Origin: Viscum album
Taxonomy: Eukaryota > Streptophyta > Magnoliopsida > Santalales > Viscaceae
Direction: 5' to 3'
Assembly (NCBI GenBank): GCA_963277665.1
Contig: OY728159.1
Coordinates: 1,020,413,343 to 1,020,477,342 of the forward strand
Length of the DNA: 64,000 bases
Of this stretch, positions 49,865-60,678 are shown in pieces. The notes beneath the pieces were generated by a model, which did not search any database, was not told the DNA's origin, and saw only the letters and a program-made list of their open reading frames with translations. Every line of letters starts with the position of its first letter. The first letter of the stretch is position 1. A program made the translations under genes and the position numbers.

Positions 49865-51290
49865 AGGATACCTCCTTTCAACTAACAAAAAAAAATATTA
49901 GTTTTTAAAATTTTGTTTCAAAACCACCTACTTGAAAGTTAAAAATGTTTCAAGTACGTGACTTTGAAAGACTATAAAATATAAACCATAAGACCAATAT
50001 AAACGAAACTTTAAAAATTCATTGAACATATAAGCAATTGTTGTAAACACAAATCATTTCATAAAAATTGTTCATGAAAAATAATTTATAAGCTTTCAAA
50101 ATCGCCTACTTGAAAGTTAAAAATGTTTCAAGTACGTGACTTTGAAAAACTACAAAATATAAACCATAAGACCAATATAAACGAAAATTTAAACATTCAT
50201 TAAAAATATAATCAATTGTTGAAAACACAAATCATTTTATAAAAATTGTTCATGAAAAATAATTTATAAGCTTTCAAAACCGCCTACTTGAAACTTAAAA
50301 ATGTTTCAAGTACGTGAATTTTAAAGACTATAAAATATAAACCATAAGACCAATCTAAACAAAACTTTAAAAATTCATTAAAAATATAAGAAATTGTTGA
50401 AAACACAAATGATTTCATAAAAAATTTTTAGGAAAAATAATTTATTAGCTTTCAAAACCGCCTACTTGAAACATAGAAATGTTTCAAGTACGTGACTTTG
50501 AAATACTATAAAATATAAACCATAAGAACAATATAGACGAAACTTTTAAAATTAATTAAAAATATAAGAAATTGTTGAAAACAAAAATCATTTCATAAAA
50601 AATTTTCATGAAAAATAATTTATAAGCTTTAAAAACTGCCTACTTGAAACTTAAAAATGTTTCAAGTACGTGACTTTGAAAGACTATGAAATATAAACCA
50701 TAAGACCAATATAAACGAAACTTTAAAAAATCATTAAATATATAAGAAATTGTTGAAAACACAAATAATTTCATAAAAATTGTTCAGGAAAAATAATTTA
50801 TTATCTTTCAAAACCGCCTAATTGAAACTTAGAAATGTTTCAAGTACGTGAATTTGAAACACTATAAAATATAAACCATAAGACCAATATAAATGATACT
50901 TTAAACATTCATTAAACATATAATCAATTGTTTTAAAAAAATCATTTCATAAAAATTGTTCATGAAAAATAATTTATAAGCTTTCAAAACCGCCTACTTG
51001 AATATTAAAAATGTTTCAAGTATGTGATTTTGAAAGACTATAAAATATAAACCATAAGACCAATATAAATGAAACTTTAAACATTAATTAAACATATAAG
51101 AAATTGTTGAAAACACAAATCATTTCATAAAAATTGTTTATGAAAAATAATTTATAAGATTTCAAAACCACCTACTTGAAACTTAGAAATGTTTCAAGTA
51201 CGTGACTTTGAAAGAATGTAAAATATAAAACATAAGACCATTCTAAACGAAACTTTAAACATTCATTAAACATATAAGAGTCAAACCCAC
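49865..51290. repeat. 178-bp tandem array inside the MULE, eight copies
   Basis: The landmark CCTACTTGAAA(C/G)TTA recurs at 49927, 50105, 50283, 50461, 50639, 50817, 50993 and 51171, a spacing of 178 (once 176). Units also carry a small palindrome, CTTGAAAC...GTTTCAAG. The sequence is unrelated to the satellite at 31806, despite the near-identical period. Confidence 0.88.
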
Positions 51291-52505
51291 ATCAATAGGA
51301 TGCATGGTGTCGCTAGTATCACATACATATATAATCTTTCATGCATGAAAACATGTTATATCTCCTTTAATGGGACAACGAAATCCATTCTTCCACCCGC
51401 TATGTCCATATCCATAGCAACATCCGGCCGCATAAGGGTATGGTGAAAGATATGCCACATGAAATTCTCACAGGTTCCCATTACTGAAAATATCAACCCC
51501 TTCAACACCACCATGCATCCAACCATTATAATTTCTTCTACAATTGTCACCCCATTTCCCCAGTCCCAGTTGATTAGATGAAAACAACAACGATTCCACA
51601 TAGACCATCGAACTATTCATCACCAAATCTGTATCCTTTATCATCTTCAAAAGGCCATTGTAGGACCTCATTGATCTATCCATTCAAAACACTCACATAA
51701 AAGTATACTATAAACATAAAAACCAACAAATTTTCATGTTTTTATGTTTATAGTATACTTGTATGTGAGTGTTTGGAATGGATAGATCAAGGATATCCTA
51801 CAGTAGCCTTTTGAAGATGATAAAGGATAAAGATTTGGTGATAAAGAGTTATATGGGCTACGTGGAATCGTTGGTGTTTTCATCTGATCAACTGGGCCTA
51901 GGGAAATGGGGTGACAATTGTAGAAGAAATTATAATGGTTGGATGCATTGTGGTGTTGAAGGGGTTGATATTTGTAGGAATTAGAACGTATGATAATTTC
52001 TTGTGGCATATCTTTCATCATACCCTTATGTGGCCGGATGTTGATATGGATATGGATATGGATATGGCGGGTGGAAGAATGGATTTCGTTGTCCCATGAA
52101 AGAAGATATAACATGTTTTCATGCATGAAAGATTAAAGATATATGTGATACTAGTGACACCATGCATCCTATTGATGCGGGGTTGAATCCTATATGTTTA
52201 ATGAATGGTTAAATTTTCGTTTAGATTGGTCTTATGTTTTATATTTTATAGTCTAACGAAGTCACGTACTTGAAACATTTTTAAGTTTCAAGTAGGTGGT
52301 TTTGAAAGCTTATAAATTATTTTTCATGAACAATTTTTATTTAATGATTTTTGTTCTCAACAATTTCTTATATGTTTAATGATTGTTTAAAGTTTTGTTT
52401 ATATTGGTCTTATGGTTTATATTTTATAGTCTTTCAAAGTCACGTACTTGAAACATTTTTAACTTTCAAGTAGGCGGTTTTGAAATCTTATAAATTATTT
52501 TTCAT
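50960..52505. repeat. ~1.5-kb palindrome (long inverted repeat) inside the MULE
   Basis: The left arm 50960-51722 and right arm 51739-52505 are reverse complements, apart from scattered mismatches and a GATATG expansion near 52050. They are separated by only 16 bases (51723-51738). Each arm has ~440 unique bases next to the centre and part of the 178-bp array outside it (about two units on the right). Open frames in the arms (51356-51683, 51769-52126) resemble one another because of the symmetry. I recognise no protein. A transcript would fold into a hairpin with a stem of ~750 pairs. Confidence 0.85.
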
Positions 52506-52710
52506 TTCCATAGACATAAAACATATAAATGAATATAAACAATCAATGTCTATGTCTACGATGAGGAGATCCTGTCCCACATGGTGGTCTGACACAAATC
52601 ATTTCATAAAAAATAATTTTTCATTTTTATAGACGTAAAACATATAAATGAGCATAAAAAATCAATGTATATGTCTACGGTGAGGATATCCTATCCCACA
52701 TGGTGGTCTA
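52493..52710. repeat. Direct duplication, period 119 bp, at the PMD gene tail
   Basis: A ~98-base segment occurs twice (landmark TAGAC(A/G)TAAAACATATAAA at 52511 and 52630). The second copy contains the end of the PMD reading frame; the first abuts the palindrome. This places a duplication breakpoint exactly between the gene and the palindromic part. Confidence 0.75.
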
Positions 52711-54930
52711 ATAATAGGACGTTCGCGGAGAGATCTCTGGGGAGTTTGATGACCTGGAGAGGGCTGGTACTCGGGTGCTGGAACGTCGACTGTCATATCC
52801 TCCACCTCTGTACCAATGGGATAAAATGTCAACTCCACCTTGTATGGCCCTCCTGATCCTTCTCCCACCTCAATGGTAGAAGAACCCGACATCATCACAG
52901 TGGGGAACAAATCATGTGGTGGAACTATACCCCAACTCTGCGATGGGTCTAGACCCCAAGGCTGCGATGACTCTGGACCCAAAGGATGCACTCCATATGG
53001 ACCCCACGATGGAGAAAACTGAGGATATGCTGTCAAAAAGGATGGATCCCATGACGGCTGAGGTAGATCCGGCATTGGCTCAGTCTGGACTACTAGAGGG
53101 CCGACCTCTGCCTATGGAATAGGTGAGGCCTGACATGCAGGACGATGCTGTCTACATCACCGTGGTCATGGCTCCTCAGCACCAGCAGCTGCTGCAGAAT
53201 CTTCCTCCGCGGCAGGAACCTGCTGTCTCCATGACGGACACTCGAAGAGGCTCTCAGCAAACACATGGACAGATGACCTCAGCTCCAAAGCTTGAGCGTG
53301 AACAGATTCCTAGCTGAAGTCTCTATCCTCAGCCTCATCACTCATATGAAGAAGTATATCTGTGTGACTCTCCTTCAAATAGATTAAAAATGAATTAGAA
53401 AATAACTCAATAAACATAGTAATATAATTTAATTGACTAACAATCATATGCATCTCTCTGCCGGCTCGGGTAATATATAGTATAGACTTCAGTCTATACC
53501 ATGGATCATACTCGAGCTGCACTGAAAGAGAGAACTACATCGTAGGAACTCCCTAGATACCAAACTCTGCACATCTGTGCCAACAGTCGAGAAATACAGC
53601 ATGTACTCGACACCAGTAGTCATCCTGCCTCCCTGTTATCTTTATCCCATGAAGCTGATCTGTCTACCTCGGTGGTAATGGAATCCACTGAGTGAAGAGA
53701 AACTAGCGCATGACTCTGTCAGGCTGGTTCCACTCAACAATATGAAAGTAAATGAGTAGCACTACACCCGTAACATCGTCAAGACCAACCGTGCAGTATG
53801 GAGGCAACTGTTCCATAATACACCAGTATGGAACCCATAAAATCTGAAATAACATATTACCCTTGTTAGAAAAACTGTTAACTAAAAAAATGATGTTATT
53901 ATTAAATTTTTTAGACAGTTATAGATTGTATATACATACCTGATGGGGTAAGAGAAAGTCCAACTTGAGCCGATATACGGACAAATCATGTCTCAGAACC
54001 GCATTGAAATTGTGTCGCTGACACCACCTATAAAATAAAACATCGATAGTGATAAATAATGAGAAATTAAAGTCAATAACTTGTAGTAGCATCAGAAACT
54101 TATAGAAATTAGTGATCATTCCAGCGTCCACGCGGATCGTCATGCAACACCGCCATCTCGACCGGCGGACCTGCAAGATCAGGGCAGAATGCGGTGATGT
54201 GCTCCCATGCCCACATCTGAATAAGGATGATGCATCCCCTGAGACCTATGCGCTGCCTGTCGGATATCCTGCATAATGCTCTGTATGTTTATGCCAAGCA
54301 GGTGGATCCCCAACTGTACATCCCTTCCCAATCAAAATCCTCTAGTAGGGGTAGATACATCATGTGCACGTGCATCCTTGAATGATCCGTACACATGGTC
54401 CCTCCAATAAGTCGTAATATATATGAACGTACATAACGCATCACCATATGCTCATCAGCATCATCAGCTAAAAGTGGAATATGTGACTCCAGCCAAGGCA
54501 TCAATATTGATGCTCCATCGGTAGCACTACGATCGGACAAAATGTCAACGCCTAACAAGCACTGAACAAAGTCGATACAAGATTCCTGAGTGGATCCAAT
54601 AAAGGGTTTCCCCTGGATAGTAAGACCAAGAAGCACTGCCACATCCTGGAGGGTGATGGTCATCTCTCCCTTAGGTAGGTGGAATGTGTGTGTCTTTGGT
54701 CTCCACCTCTCCACGAGTGCAGCTAACAGGTGATGTTCTACAAATGTAAAATCTGATACCGCAATACCATAGAAGTCATCACGACGCAAGTATGGAATAA
54801 TGGTAGGAGGAGGCTCTATGTGATGAAAATGGTGTGCTCGATGCACCCTAATCAATTGATCTGGACCACCCTCTATCACAACCTGTGAACAATGGGTAGC
54901 CTTCTGACTGAGTAGTATGGTGTCAGTCAT
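52662..54930 (-). pseudogene. Plant mobile domain (PMD, MAIN-like aminotransferase-like) gene in the MULE
   Basis: Exon 1 starts at ATG 54930 and is open for 213 codons. It shows HLPKGEMTITLQDVAVLLGL, GKPFIGS, MYLPLLEDFD and YSWGSTCLA, the signature of the plant mobile domain. A TAA (54289) interrupts, then TYRALCR and MWAWEHITAF continue in frame. A further exon (about 53945-54030) lies between an AG acceptor and a GT donor: RHNFNAVLRHDLSVYRLKLD. Next comes a block with LIYFHIVEWNQPDRVMR (about 53690-53790). The last frame (53075-52662) is a Pro/Trp/Ser-rich tail. PMD proteins occur both in transposons and as host factors in silencing (MAIN/MAIL1). Its role in the MULE is unknown. Several stops make it a likely pseudogene. 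Confidence 0.78.
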
Positions 54931-55850
54931 CTGAATATAAACAAATGAAGTTTTATCAAGGATTCACATCATGGATCATTCACGACCTATAAATGGTTCC
55001 GTCTCAAATCTATGTTGGATGAATCATGATTTCACTGTTTTATAATTTTTTTATAAAATAATTGGCATGGTTTTTTTATTTTATGAAAAGTTTTTTTGAT
55101 AAAATATGGTTTCCCCTAATTTTGGTAGATAGAAGGTTGTTTTTAAAGAATTTTGAAATGAAGTGTTAACTAGTTTTCAAAGAATTTTTTTATATCAAGA
55201 AAGGGTTTTTTGTTATTTTTTAATGTTATAATGCCCTTTCAAAATTATTTTATGTATATCTCAAATGTGATCCTTGGGTATATATGTGGAAGGTGTAGTA
55301 CTAGGGCTCATATTTTGATATTGTAAGGAAGTTCACTTTTTGGGGTGTTATTCTATTACTAGATCAAGATTTATTGGTCTCTATGACTTCATTAACAATG
55401 TAGGAGGGTTCAATTTCTAGGGTGCTCCTCTATTCCCTAGAACTTTATGCATGGGTTTACAATTCATGTTTTCAATTTTAGGATTTAAAGATGAGGGTTT
55501 CACATTTTTCCTTTTGGATCTAGGATTTTGGATTTATTTTAACGTTTTACGGTTTAGGTTAATGATTTGAGAAAAGATTTTCAATATTATGGTTTAGATT
55601 TTTAGGATTACAGTATACAAAAGATTTTTCTAGGTTTACTGTTATGATTTTCAGTTTTAGGGGTTATAAAACCAAGGTAAAAGGAATAGATTAAAACATA
55701 AAATTTACAATATGAGAATCTCCCAATAACGACAATACATCACTGTGGATTAGAGTGTGAACTAGACCCAACAATGTTAGGGCATTATTTCTGATTATGA
55801 CCTTCTTGATGACATATAGTGCATCTCAAACTCTGTCTTTGTTCTTGAGG
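54931..55850. other. Spacer between the PMD and MURA genes
   Basis: About 920 AT-rich bases upstream of the PMD start and downstream of the transposase stop. It probably holds the PMD promoter and the transposase 3' end, but I see no specific element beyond repeated TTAGGATTT-like words at 55480-55620. Confidence 0.4.
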
Positions 55851-58340
55851 CTAGTCCATCTCATTTTGCATTCTGTTGGCCTTCGGTCTCCCATGGGGAC
55901 GCAACCAATTCATATCAGGTACCACTATAGGTTTACCTTCGGGCATTGGGAAATAACAAAACTCTCCAATAGGTGTCCATGATGTAGCATAATAGTTAGA
56001 AATGGTTTTCATCCAGTACATTGGATCAACATATGCTTCCCATGATATGTTAACAGAGGCACATGCTGCGATGGCGTGTGAGCATGGAAACCGTAAGGCC
56101 TGAAATTTTCCACATTGACATTGCCTCGTTTCTAGTAATACCACCATTTTTTCACCAATGCTATTTGTGGTGGGGTTCGACTTCTCTTGAACTTCAAATC
56201 AAGAGTCTTCTCATCTAAATAGGCAGACTTGATAACCAGAAGCTTCTACAATATTCTTTTCAATCTCTCGTTGAAAATGTCTTCCGTACGTTATCTCCTG
56301 ATTTATTCCATATGATGCTAGTTTTTGTCTATCAACAAAGTACTTCACGCAATGATATAATGTATCCTGAACTAGGGAAGTTATAGGTAGATTGTGAATC
56401 CCTTTGAAGACACCATTGATGAACTCTACAATGTTGGTGGTCATGTGTCCGTACCTCTTCCCCCCATAAAATGATAATGTCCATTTTTCTTTTGGAATTT
56501 GCCTCATATAATCATAAACTTCTTCATTAACCTAACGAATTTGTTCGAAATGTTCTTCAAACCTTCATTGATCGGACTAATATGCTACACAGAATAGATG
56601 ATATTTCACATATTTTGAATTTATCTTTACATTGATATACAAAAAAAAATAACAAATACAATGCGTACCAAGTCTGGAGATTGCCTTCTTCATTGGTTCG
56701 TTGTGGAATTTTTTATACAAGTTGCTAGAAATGTGTCTAATGCAGAACCGATGATGTGCATTTGGGTAACTCCATGTATTAGGATCCACATTGATTGCCT
56801 CATTAATATCCTGATGCTGATCAGATATCAAACAAACACCCTGAATGTTGGGGAAATGGGTGTTGATACATGCCAAAAACCAACTCCATGATTCATAGTT
56901 TTCTTTCTCTACAATGGAAAAGGAAAGTGGAAGAGGTGAACAGTTTCCATATTGGGTTGCTGCAATCAACAATACGCCCTTGTATTTTCTATACAGAAAT
57001 GTTCCATCAATCTGAATAAACTGTTTGCAGAAACGAAAGGCGGAGATATAGGGAAGGAATGCCTAGAACAACCAATGAAATTGAACACGAGATGGATCAA
57101 GTTGGTTATATTGAGACACATGTTAGTTTGTATCTAGATGGAAGAAAACTTGGTTATGATGCCTCAGTATGGCTAGAAATTGCGGCAACACCCGATATGA
57201 GTCATCCCAATCACCATAGACCTTCAAAATTGCCTTCTGTTTCACCTTCCATGCCTTATTATAAGATTTATTATAACCGAATGTCTGTTGTATACTCTCT
57301 TGAACAAGGGCTATTGGAACATCTTGAAATGTCCTAATCATCTCAACAATAATGGATGACACAAATTCTATATCCAATGAAGTATGATCTTGTGTCAGGC
57401 TTGGATGAACACAAGTATGAGCTGCCTCAATCCTCGAGATTCTCCAACCTCCAAGTGCAATGTTCGGAATTGACCTCAATCAAAATCTACAATCATCCCC
57501 ATACTTCTCACATCGTAAGCCATATTTTTTACGGTCTGATTCGTAAACTACATAGCTACAGTTCCTCTCAATATGAAATCTCTTTAGCGTAGTTTTTAAT
57601 GCATTTTTACTTGGAAAATTCCTTCCAACATATAAAGTTTTGTCCATATCACTAAAACTATCTCGTATAACTCCGAGAAACTCAGTTACCGGTGTGAGAA
57701 CATTATCTTCAAATTTAGGCACATGTTTCATTTCTTCTGACCAAGATTCAAAGATTGGTGGATGATTTATTATAGGTCGAGCATGCTATAGAACTAATGC
57801 ATTTCTCGAAACTTCCGTTGTTCCTTCCTCATCAGCACTACTATCACCATCTGTTTCGTTATTACGAAACTCCTCATCAGATGTTAGGTTAACATGTATA
57901 TTCATAAGATCAAGTAGGTTGTCCTCTGCATCATTTGGAATAGTCTGAACTTCATGGGGAGGACTATCTTCAATGACTCTTGTAATTCTATGTCTTTGTA
58001 CAATTGGATGTTGTTGTTGTACAGTAGAAACATCAACATATAAATCCATCATGGTACCATCTGACCATTGAGAAAACAAATTAATTGTTTGGATCCATTG
58101 TGCATCATCAACCAATGGACAAGTTAGATGCCACAATGTTGACGGGAACTGCAAATGTCTATAACTCATTGACTTGATCTTTTGATCGGGTCCTAGATTT
58201 AATGAGCCATGAATTCTGTCTTGAAGGTCACTTAGGGTTACACAATCAGTTGTATTGACCACTGTTATTGGTTTTTTACTGTAAGAAGCTCCTTGCTCAG
58301 TTTGAATAACCTCCCCATAGTAGTACACACAGGAAAACAT
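55851..58340 (-). pseudogene. MURA-type MULE transposase with one intron and in-frame stops
   Basis: From ATG 58340 one frame runs to the stop at 55851 (about 800 codons) once an 84-base GT-AG intron (56585-56668) is removed. The MuDR N-terminal domain is at about 57650-57540 (LYVGRNFPSKNALKTTLKRF, IERNCSYVVYESDRKKYGLR). The catalytic core has Asp in IQIDGTFLYRKYKG (57006-57008), Asp in CLISDQHQDI (56820-56822) and Glu in MTTNIVEFINGV (56424-56426), so the DDE set is complete. A C-terminal SWIM zinc finger (CQCGKF, FPCSHA) lies at about 56070-56120. About nine stops but no frameshift; most fit C-to-T changes in Gln, Arg or Trp codons (for example HWLF-stop-AF). It would cut and reinsert the element. 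Confidence 0.87.
56585..56668 (-). other. Intron in the MURA gene
   Basis: On the minus strand the donor is GTACGC after ISRL and the acceptor TGTGTAG. Joining gives a continuous frame from the catalytic core into RFEEHFEQIR and EVYDYMRQIPKEKW. It is AT-rich and 84 bases long, typical of plant introns. Confidence 0.75.
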
Positions 58341-58635
58341 TCCTCTCTACGTAAAAAAAGTTTTCTGATCAAGATTTTGATAATGTAAGTGATATTCAGA
58401 ATTATTGTTACAAATATAAGTTGGATTTTATAATTTGAAGTTGTAATTAAACTACTTATTAAAAATAAGTTGGATTTTACCTCACGTTCAAATAATATCT
58501 ATTACTTCTAAACTATACAATCTTTATGATACTTAAATTTTAAAAGATCTTATATCCTAAACTAGGATATTTCTTAGTACACTTTCTAATTAGTGAGTTA
58601 AAATATAAATAACATAGAGTTAAAAAATAATAACC

Positions 58636-58767
58636 GCATGTTTCGAGCTTCTATATTTTCTTGCAGTGAATTGGATATCAAAATTTCAGAAAACCCATTG
58701 TCACACGGGATTTCTGAAATTTTGATATTCAATTCACTACAAGAAATACAAGAAGCTCGAAACATGC
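58636..58767. repeat. Hairpin with ~57-bp arms upstream of MURA
   Basis: The arms 58636-58692 and 58711-58767 (from GCATGTTTCGAGCTTC to GAAGCTCGAAACATGC) pair almost perfectly around an 18-base loop. It lies about 300 bases upstream of the transposase start. It could be a small fold-back insertion or a structured part of the promoter or leader. Confidence 0.8.
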
Positions 58768-58784
58768 TGTTATTTATTTTTTAA

Positions 58785-59005
58785 CTCTATTTTATTTATA
58801 TTTTAACATGTTGTTATTTATATTTTAACTCCATGTTATTTATATTTTAACTCCATGTTATTTATATTTTAACTCCATGTTATTTATATTTTAACTCTAT
58901 GTTATTTATATTTTAACTCTATGTTATTTATATTTTAACTCTATGTTATTTATATTTTAACTCCATGTTATTTATATTTTAACTCCATGTTATTTATATT
59001 TTCAC
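58785..59005. repeat. 22-bp tandem repeat, about nine copies
   Basis: The unit TTATTTATATTTTAACTCCATG (last bases CTATG in some) repeats with exact 22-base spacing (58831, 58853, 58875, 58897 and on to 58985). Degenerate copies extend to about 59080. It lies between the MURA start and the right terminal repeat, i.e. the likely promoter side. Confidence 0.85.
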
Positions 59006-59769
59006 TTCCACTCCATGTTGTTTTTTAAATATGTTATTTTTTTAACTCCATGTTATTTTTTAACTCCATGTTATTGATAATCATTTGAACTCTAGTTTTA
59101 TTTTTAACTCTGTTATTTTAATTAATTTTTAATTAATCATTCCTAATAATAACTATCAACATCATTACTAAATTATCAATTTATCATTTATTTTCTTGTA
59201 TATTTTAGTAGTTTATAAAGAAATATGCATATCTTAAGCATATCCTCCGGAAGTGTCAAACCAGAATGCAGCAAGGCCCGTTGTCCTGCACTAGTTCGCG
59301 TTCGAGTCTAGCTCAAATAGGTTTTTTCAGGTTTTACCCCTAGGTACATCTGTGCCAGAGCCACATTCACTTGTTTGTATCCAGACAAGGATTTGATTGC
59401 TTAGATAACATAGTCTTTATGCTACCAAAATTTCATTAAAAGAATCCTAAATTAATTTATACTAATGATAATTATAATTCTTAAATATAACTAATTAAAC
59501 AATCTAATAAGTAAAAAAAATTTAAAAATAACTAAACTACTAAAGAATTAAAATATTTAACTATAAAAATTCAACTAAATAAAAAACATTAAATTTATTA
59601 AAATATTTAACTAAAAACAATTCTACAAAATAAAAAACATTAAATTAAAAACCATACCTCTAAAAGATTTCCAAAAATTTCAAACCGCAAAACTCTACCG
59701 CAAAAGAGAGAAATTGAGAGGTAAGGGGTGTTTGGAAGTGAAGAGAAGGGGTGGGGGGCGCTGCCCTTT
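59006..59769. other. AT-rich subterminal region of the MULE
   Basis: No gene. A GTTCGAGTCTAG word near 59310 recalls a tRNA box B but has no partner box A, so I do not call a SINE. The rest is AT-rich with direct repeats of ATTAAAATATTTAACTA (about 59550-59610). Confidence 0.4.
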
Positions 59770-60031
59770 TATAGGACGCGGAGGCAAAGGCGGCACCACG
59801 GGTGCCGCCTTTCGCAATGTCGTCGGGCGAAAGGTGGCACCCGTAGTGCCGCCTTTCGGATGACGTTATATAGAAAGGCGGCACTGTGGGTGCCGCCTTT
59901 TCCACACCACTGATCCGCGCCGGCAGTGGAAAGTCGGCATCCGCAATGCCGCCTTTGAGGCGCATTTTGAAAAAAAAATCACCCTAACTGTTTTTTGTAA
60001 AAAAAAATTAAAAAAAAGCATAAAAAAACTC
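59770..60031 (-). repeat. MULE right terminal inverted repeat with four 27-bp hairpins
   Basis: Hairpin units lie at 59786-59812, 59830-59856, 59874-59900 and 59930-59956. Spacing is 44, 44 and 56, against 39 and 39 on the left. The tip (minus strand GAGTTTTTTTATGC, then ACAGTTAGGGTGA) matches the left tip. The open frames at 59660-59965 and 59728-59913 are products of the repeat. The transposase promoter would lie in or just inside this repeat. Confidence 0.83.
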
Positions 60032-60040
60032 TCTGCTTTG

Positions 60041-60678
60041 GAACCTTCACATCTACCTGTTTTGGTGATCCCCTGTGGTGGAGACCTTGCCTCTCGTGAG
60101 TCTTTTTCATCTGATACCCCTTCAAGAAATACCAGCGAGAGTAGTCTAGTTCTCCATCTATCTTCTCGAGTTCTAAGTGTAGGCCTACATTTTATAAGGC
60201 TATGTTTGTTTGTTTTTTTTGGTTTTGTGCTATATATTTTTCCTTCTTCTCAGTCAAGGTTTGGGTTTGCATGTGTGAAACCATCTAGTTCAAGGGAGTA
60301 TTTTACCATCTTTAATTCAATATTCATCACCGGCTCCTAGAGTGATAGGGTCCCTATTTTGGGATATCTTCTATGGTATGTACAAATTTCTCTTTATTTT
60401 ACTTTTTCTATTGTATTCTTGTTCCTTTGTTTTTAAAAATAATAAGTAATTTTAGTGCTATTATTTCCATGGAGTAAGGGAAAAAGTTCCAAACCATGTA
60501 AATCATTTGTGTTCTTTACATTTTTTCAATTCGTTCGGTGTATGATTGCTTCTCCTCGATGGATCTCATTCTTGTTTACTTATGTTTTTTGAACTTTTTT
60601 ATTCTCGAATATTATTTTCTTCTTTCATGCTTGTTTTGGTCTATCTATTCTATTATAAAACCCACACATTACTTCACA
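60041..60678 (+). repeat. Element E 3' LTR, right part
   Basis: It resumes with GAACCTTCAC after the 9-bp duplication and matches 46920-47546 to the end CATTACTTCACA. It is followed by sequence also found after the left LTR fragment at 30075. Confidence 0.8.

Larger units (their letters stand above)
49601..60031 (-). mobile_element. Mutator-like element (MULE) with MURA-type transposase and PMD genes
   Basis: Terminal inverted repeats of roughly 180-250 bases (49601-49790 and 59770-60031) share CAGTTAGGG/CTGTTAGGG, poly-A/T and hairpin units. The flanks TCTTATTTG (49592-49600) and TCTGCTTTG (60032-60040) agree at seven of nine positions, as expected for a 9-bp Mutator duplication. The uninterrupted LTR at 46913 has TTCTTCTTTGG there. 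Both genes lie on the minus strand, transposase nearest the right end. The 10.4-kb length is large, partly because of the tandem and palindromic arrays on the left. Confidence 0.85.
46369..60678 (+). mobile_element. Element E: gag-only Ty1/copia element, interrupted by the MULE
   Basis: 5' LTR 46369-47546, primer site TGGTATCAGAACC (47549-47561), a gag relic, then about 700 non-coding bases and a 3' LTR (49044-49600 plus 60041-60678). No protease, integrase or RT is present; the internal region is only 1.5 kb. It is either an internally deleted copy or a non-autonomous family. I see no convincing target duplication, and no clear polypurine tract before 49044, so the outer boundaries are approximate. 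Confidence 0.78.

Noticed and set aside
49865..51290. A CRISPR-like array
   Set aside because: The units are 178 bases of contiguous repeat without unique spacers, in plant transposon DNA.
31806..51290. Homology between the 179-bp satellite and the 178-bp MULE array
   Set aside because: Periods agree but no shared landmark words were found in either orientation.
51356..52126. Frames of 71-130 codons in the palindrome arms as a duplicated gene
   Set aside because: The similarity is due to the inverted repeat. The frames overlap on both strands, lack recognisable domains and one contains a microsatellite-derived Asp-Met run.
59240..59350. A second SINE candidate with a GTTCGAGTC word
   Set aside because: Only a weak box B; no box A, tail or flanking duplication.
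59660..59965. 101-codon Gly/Ala/Pro-rich frame in the MULE right terminal repeat (and the 62-codon frame at 49665 in the left)
   Set aside because: The repeated KGG-AAF pattern comes from translating the 27-bp hairpin units. It appears in several frames and on both strands.
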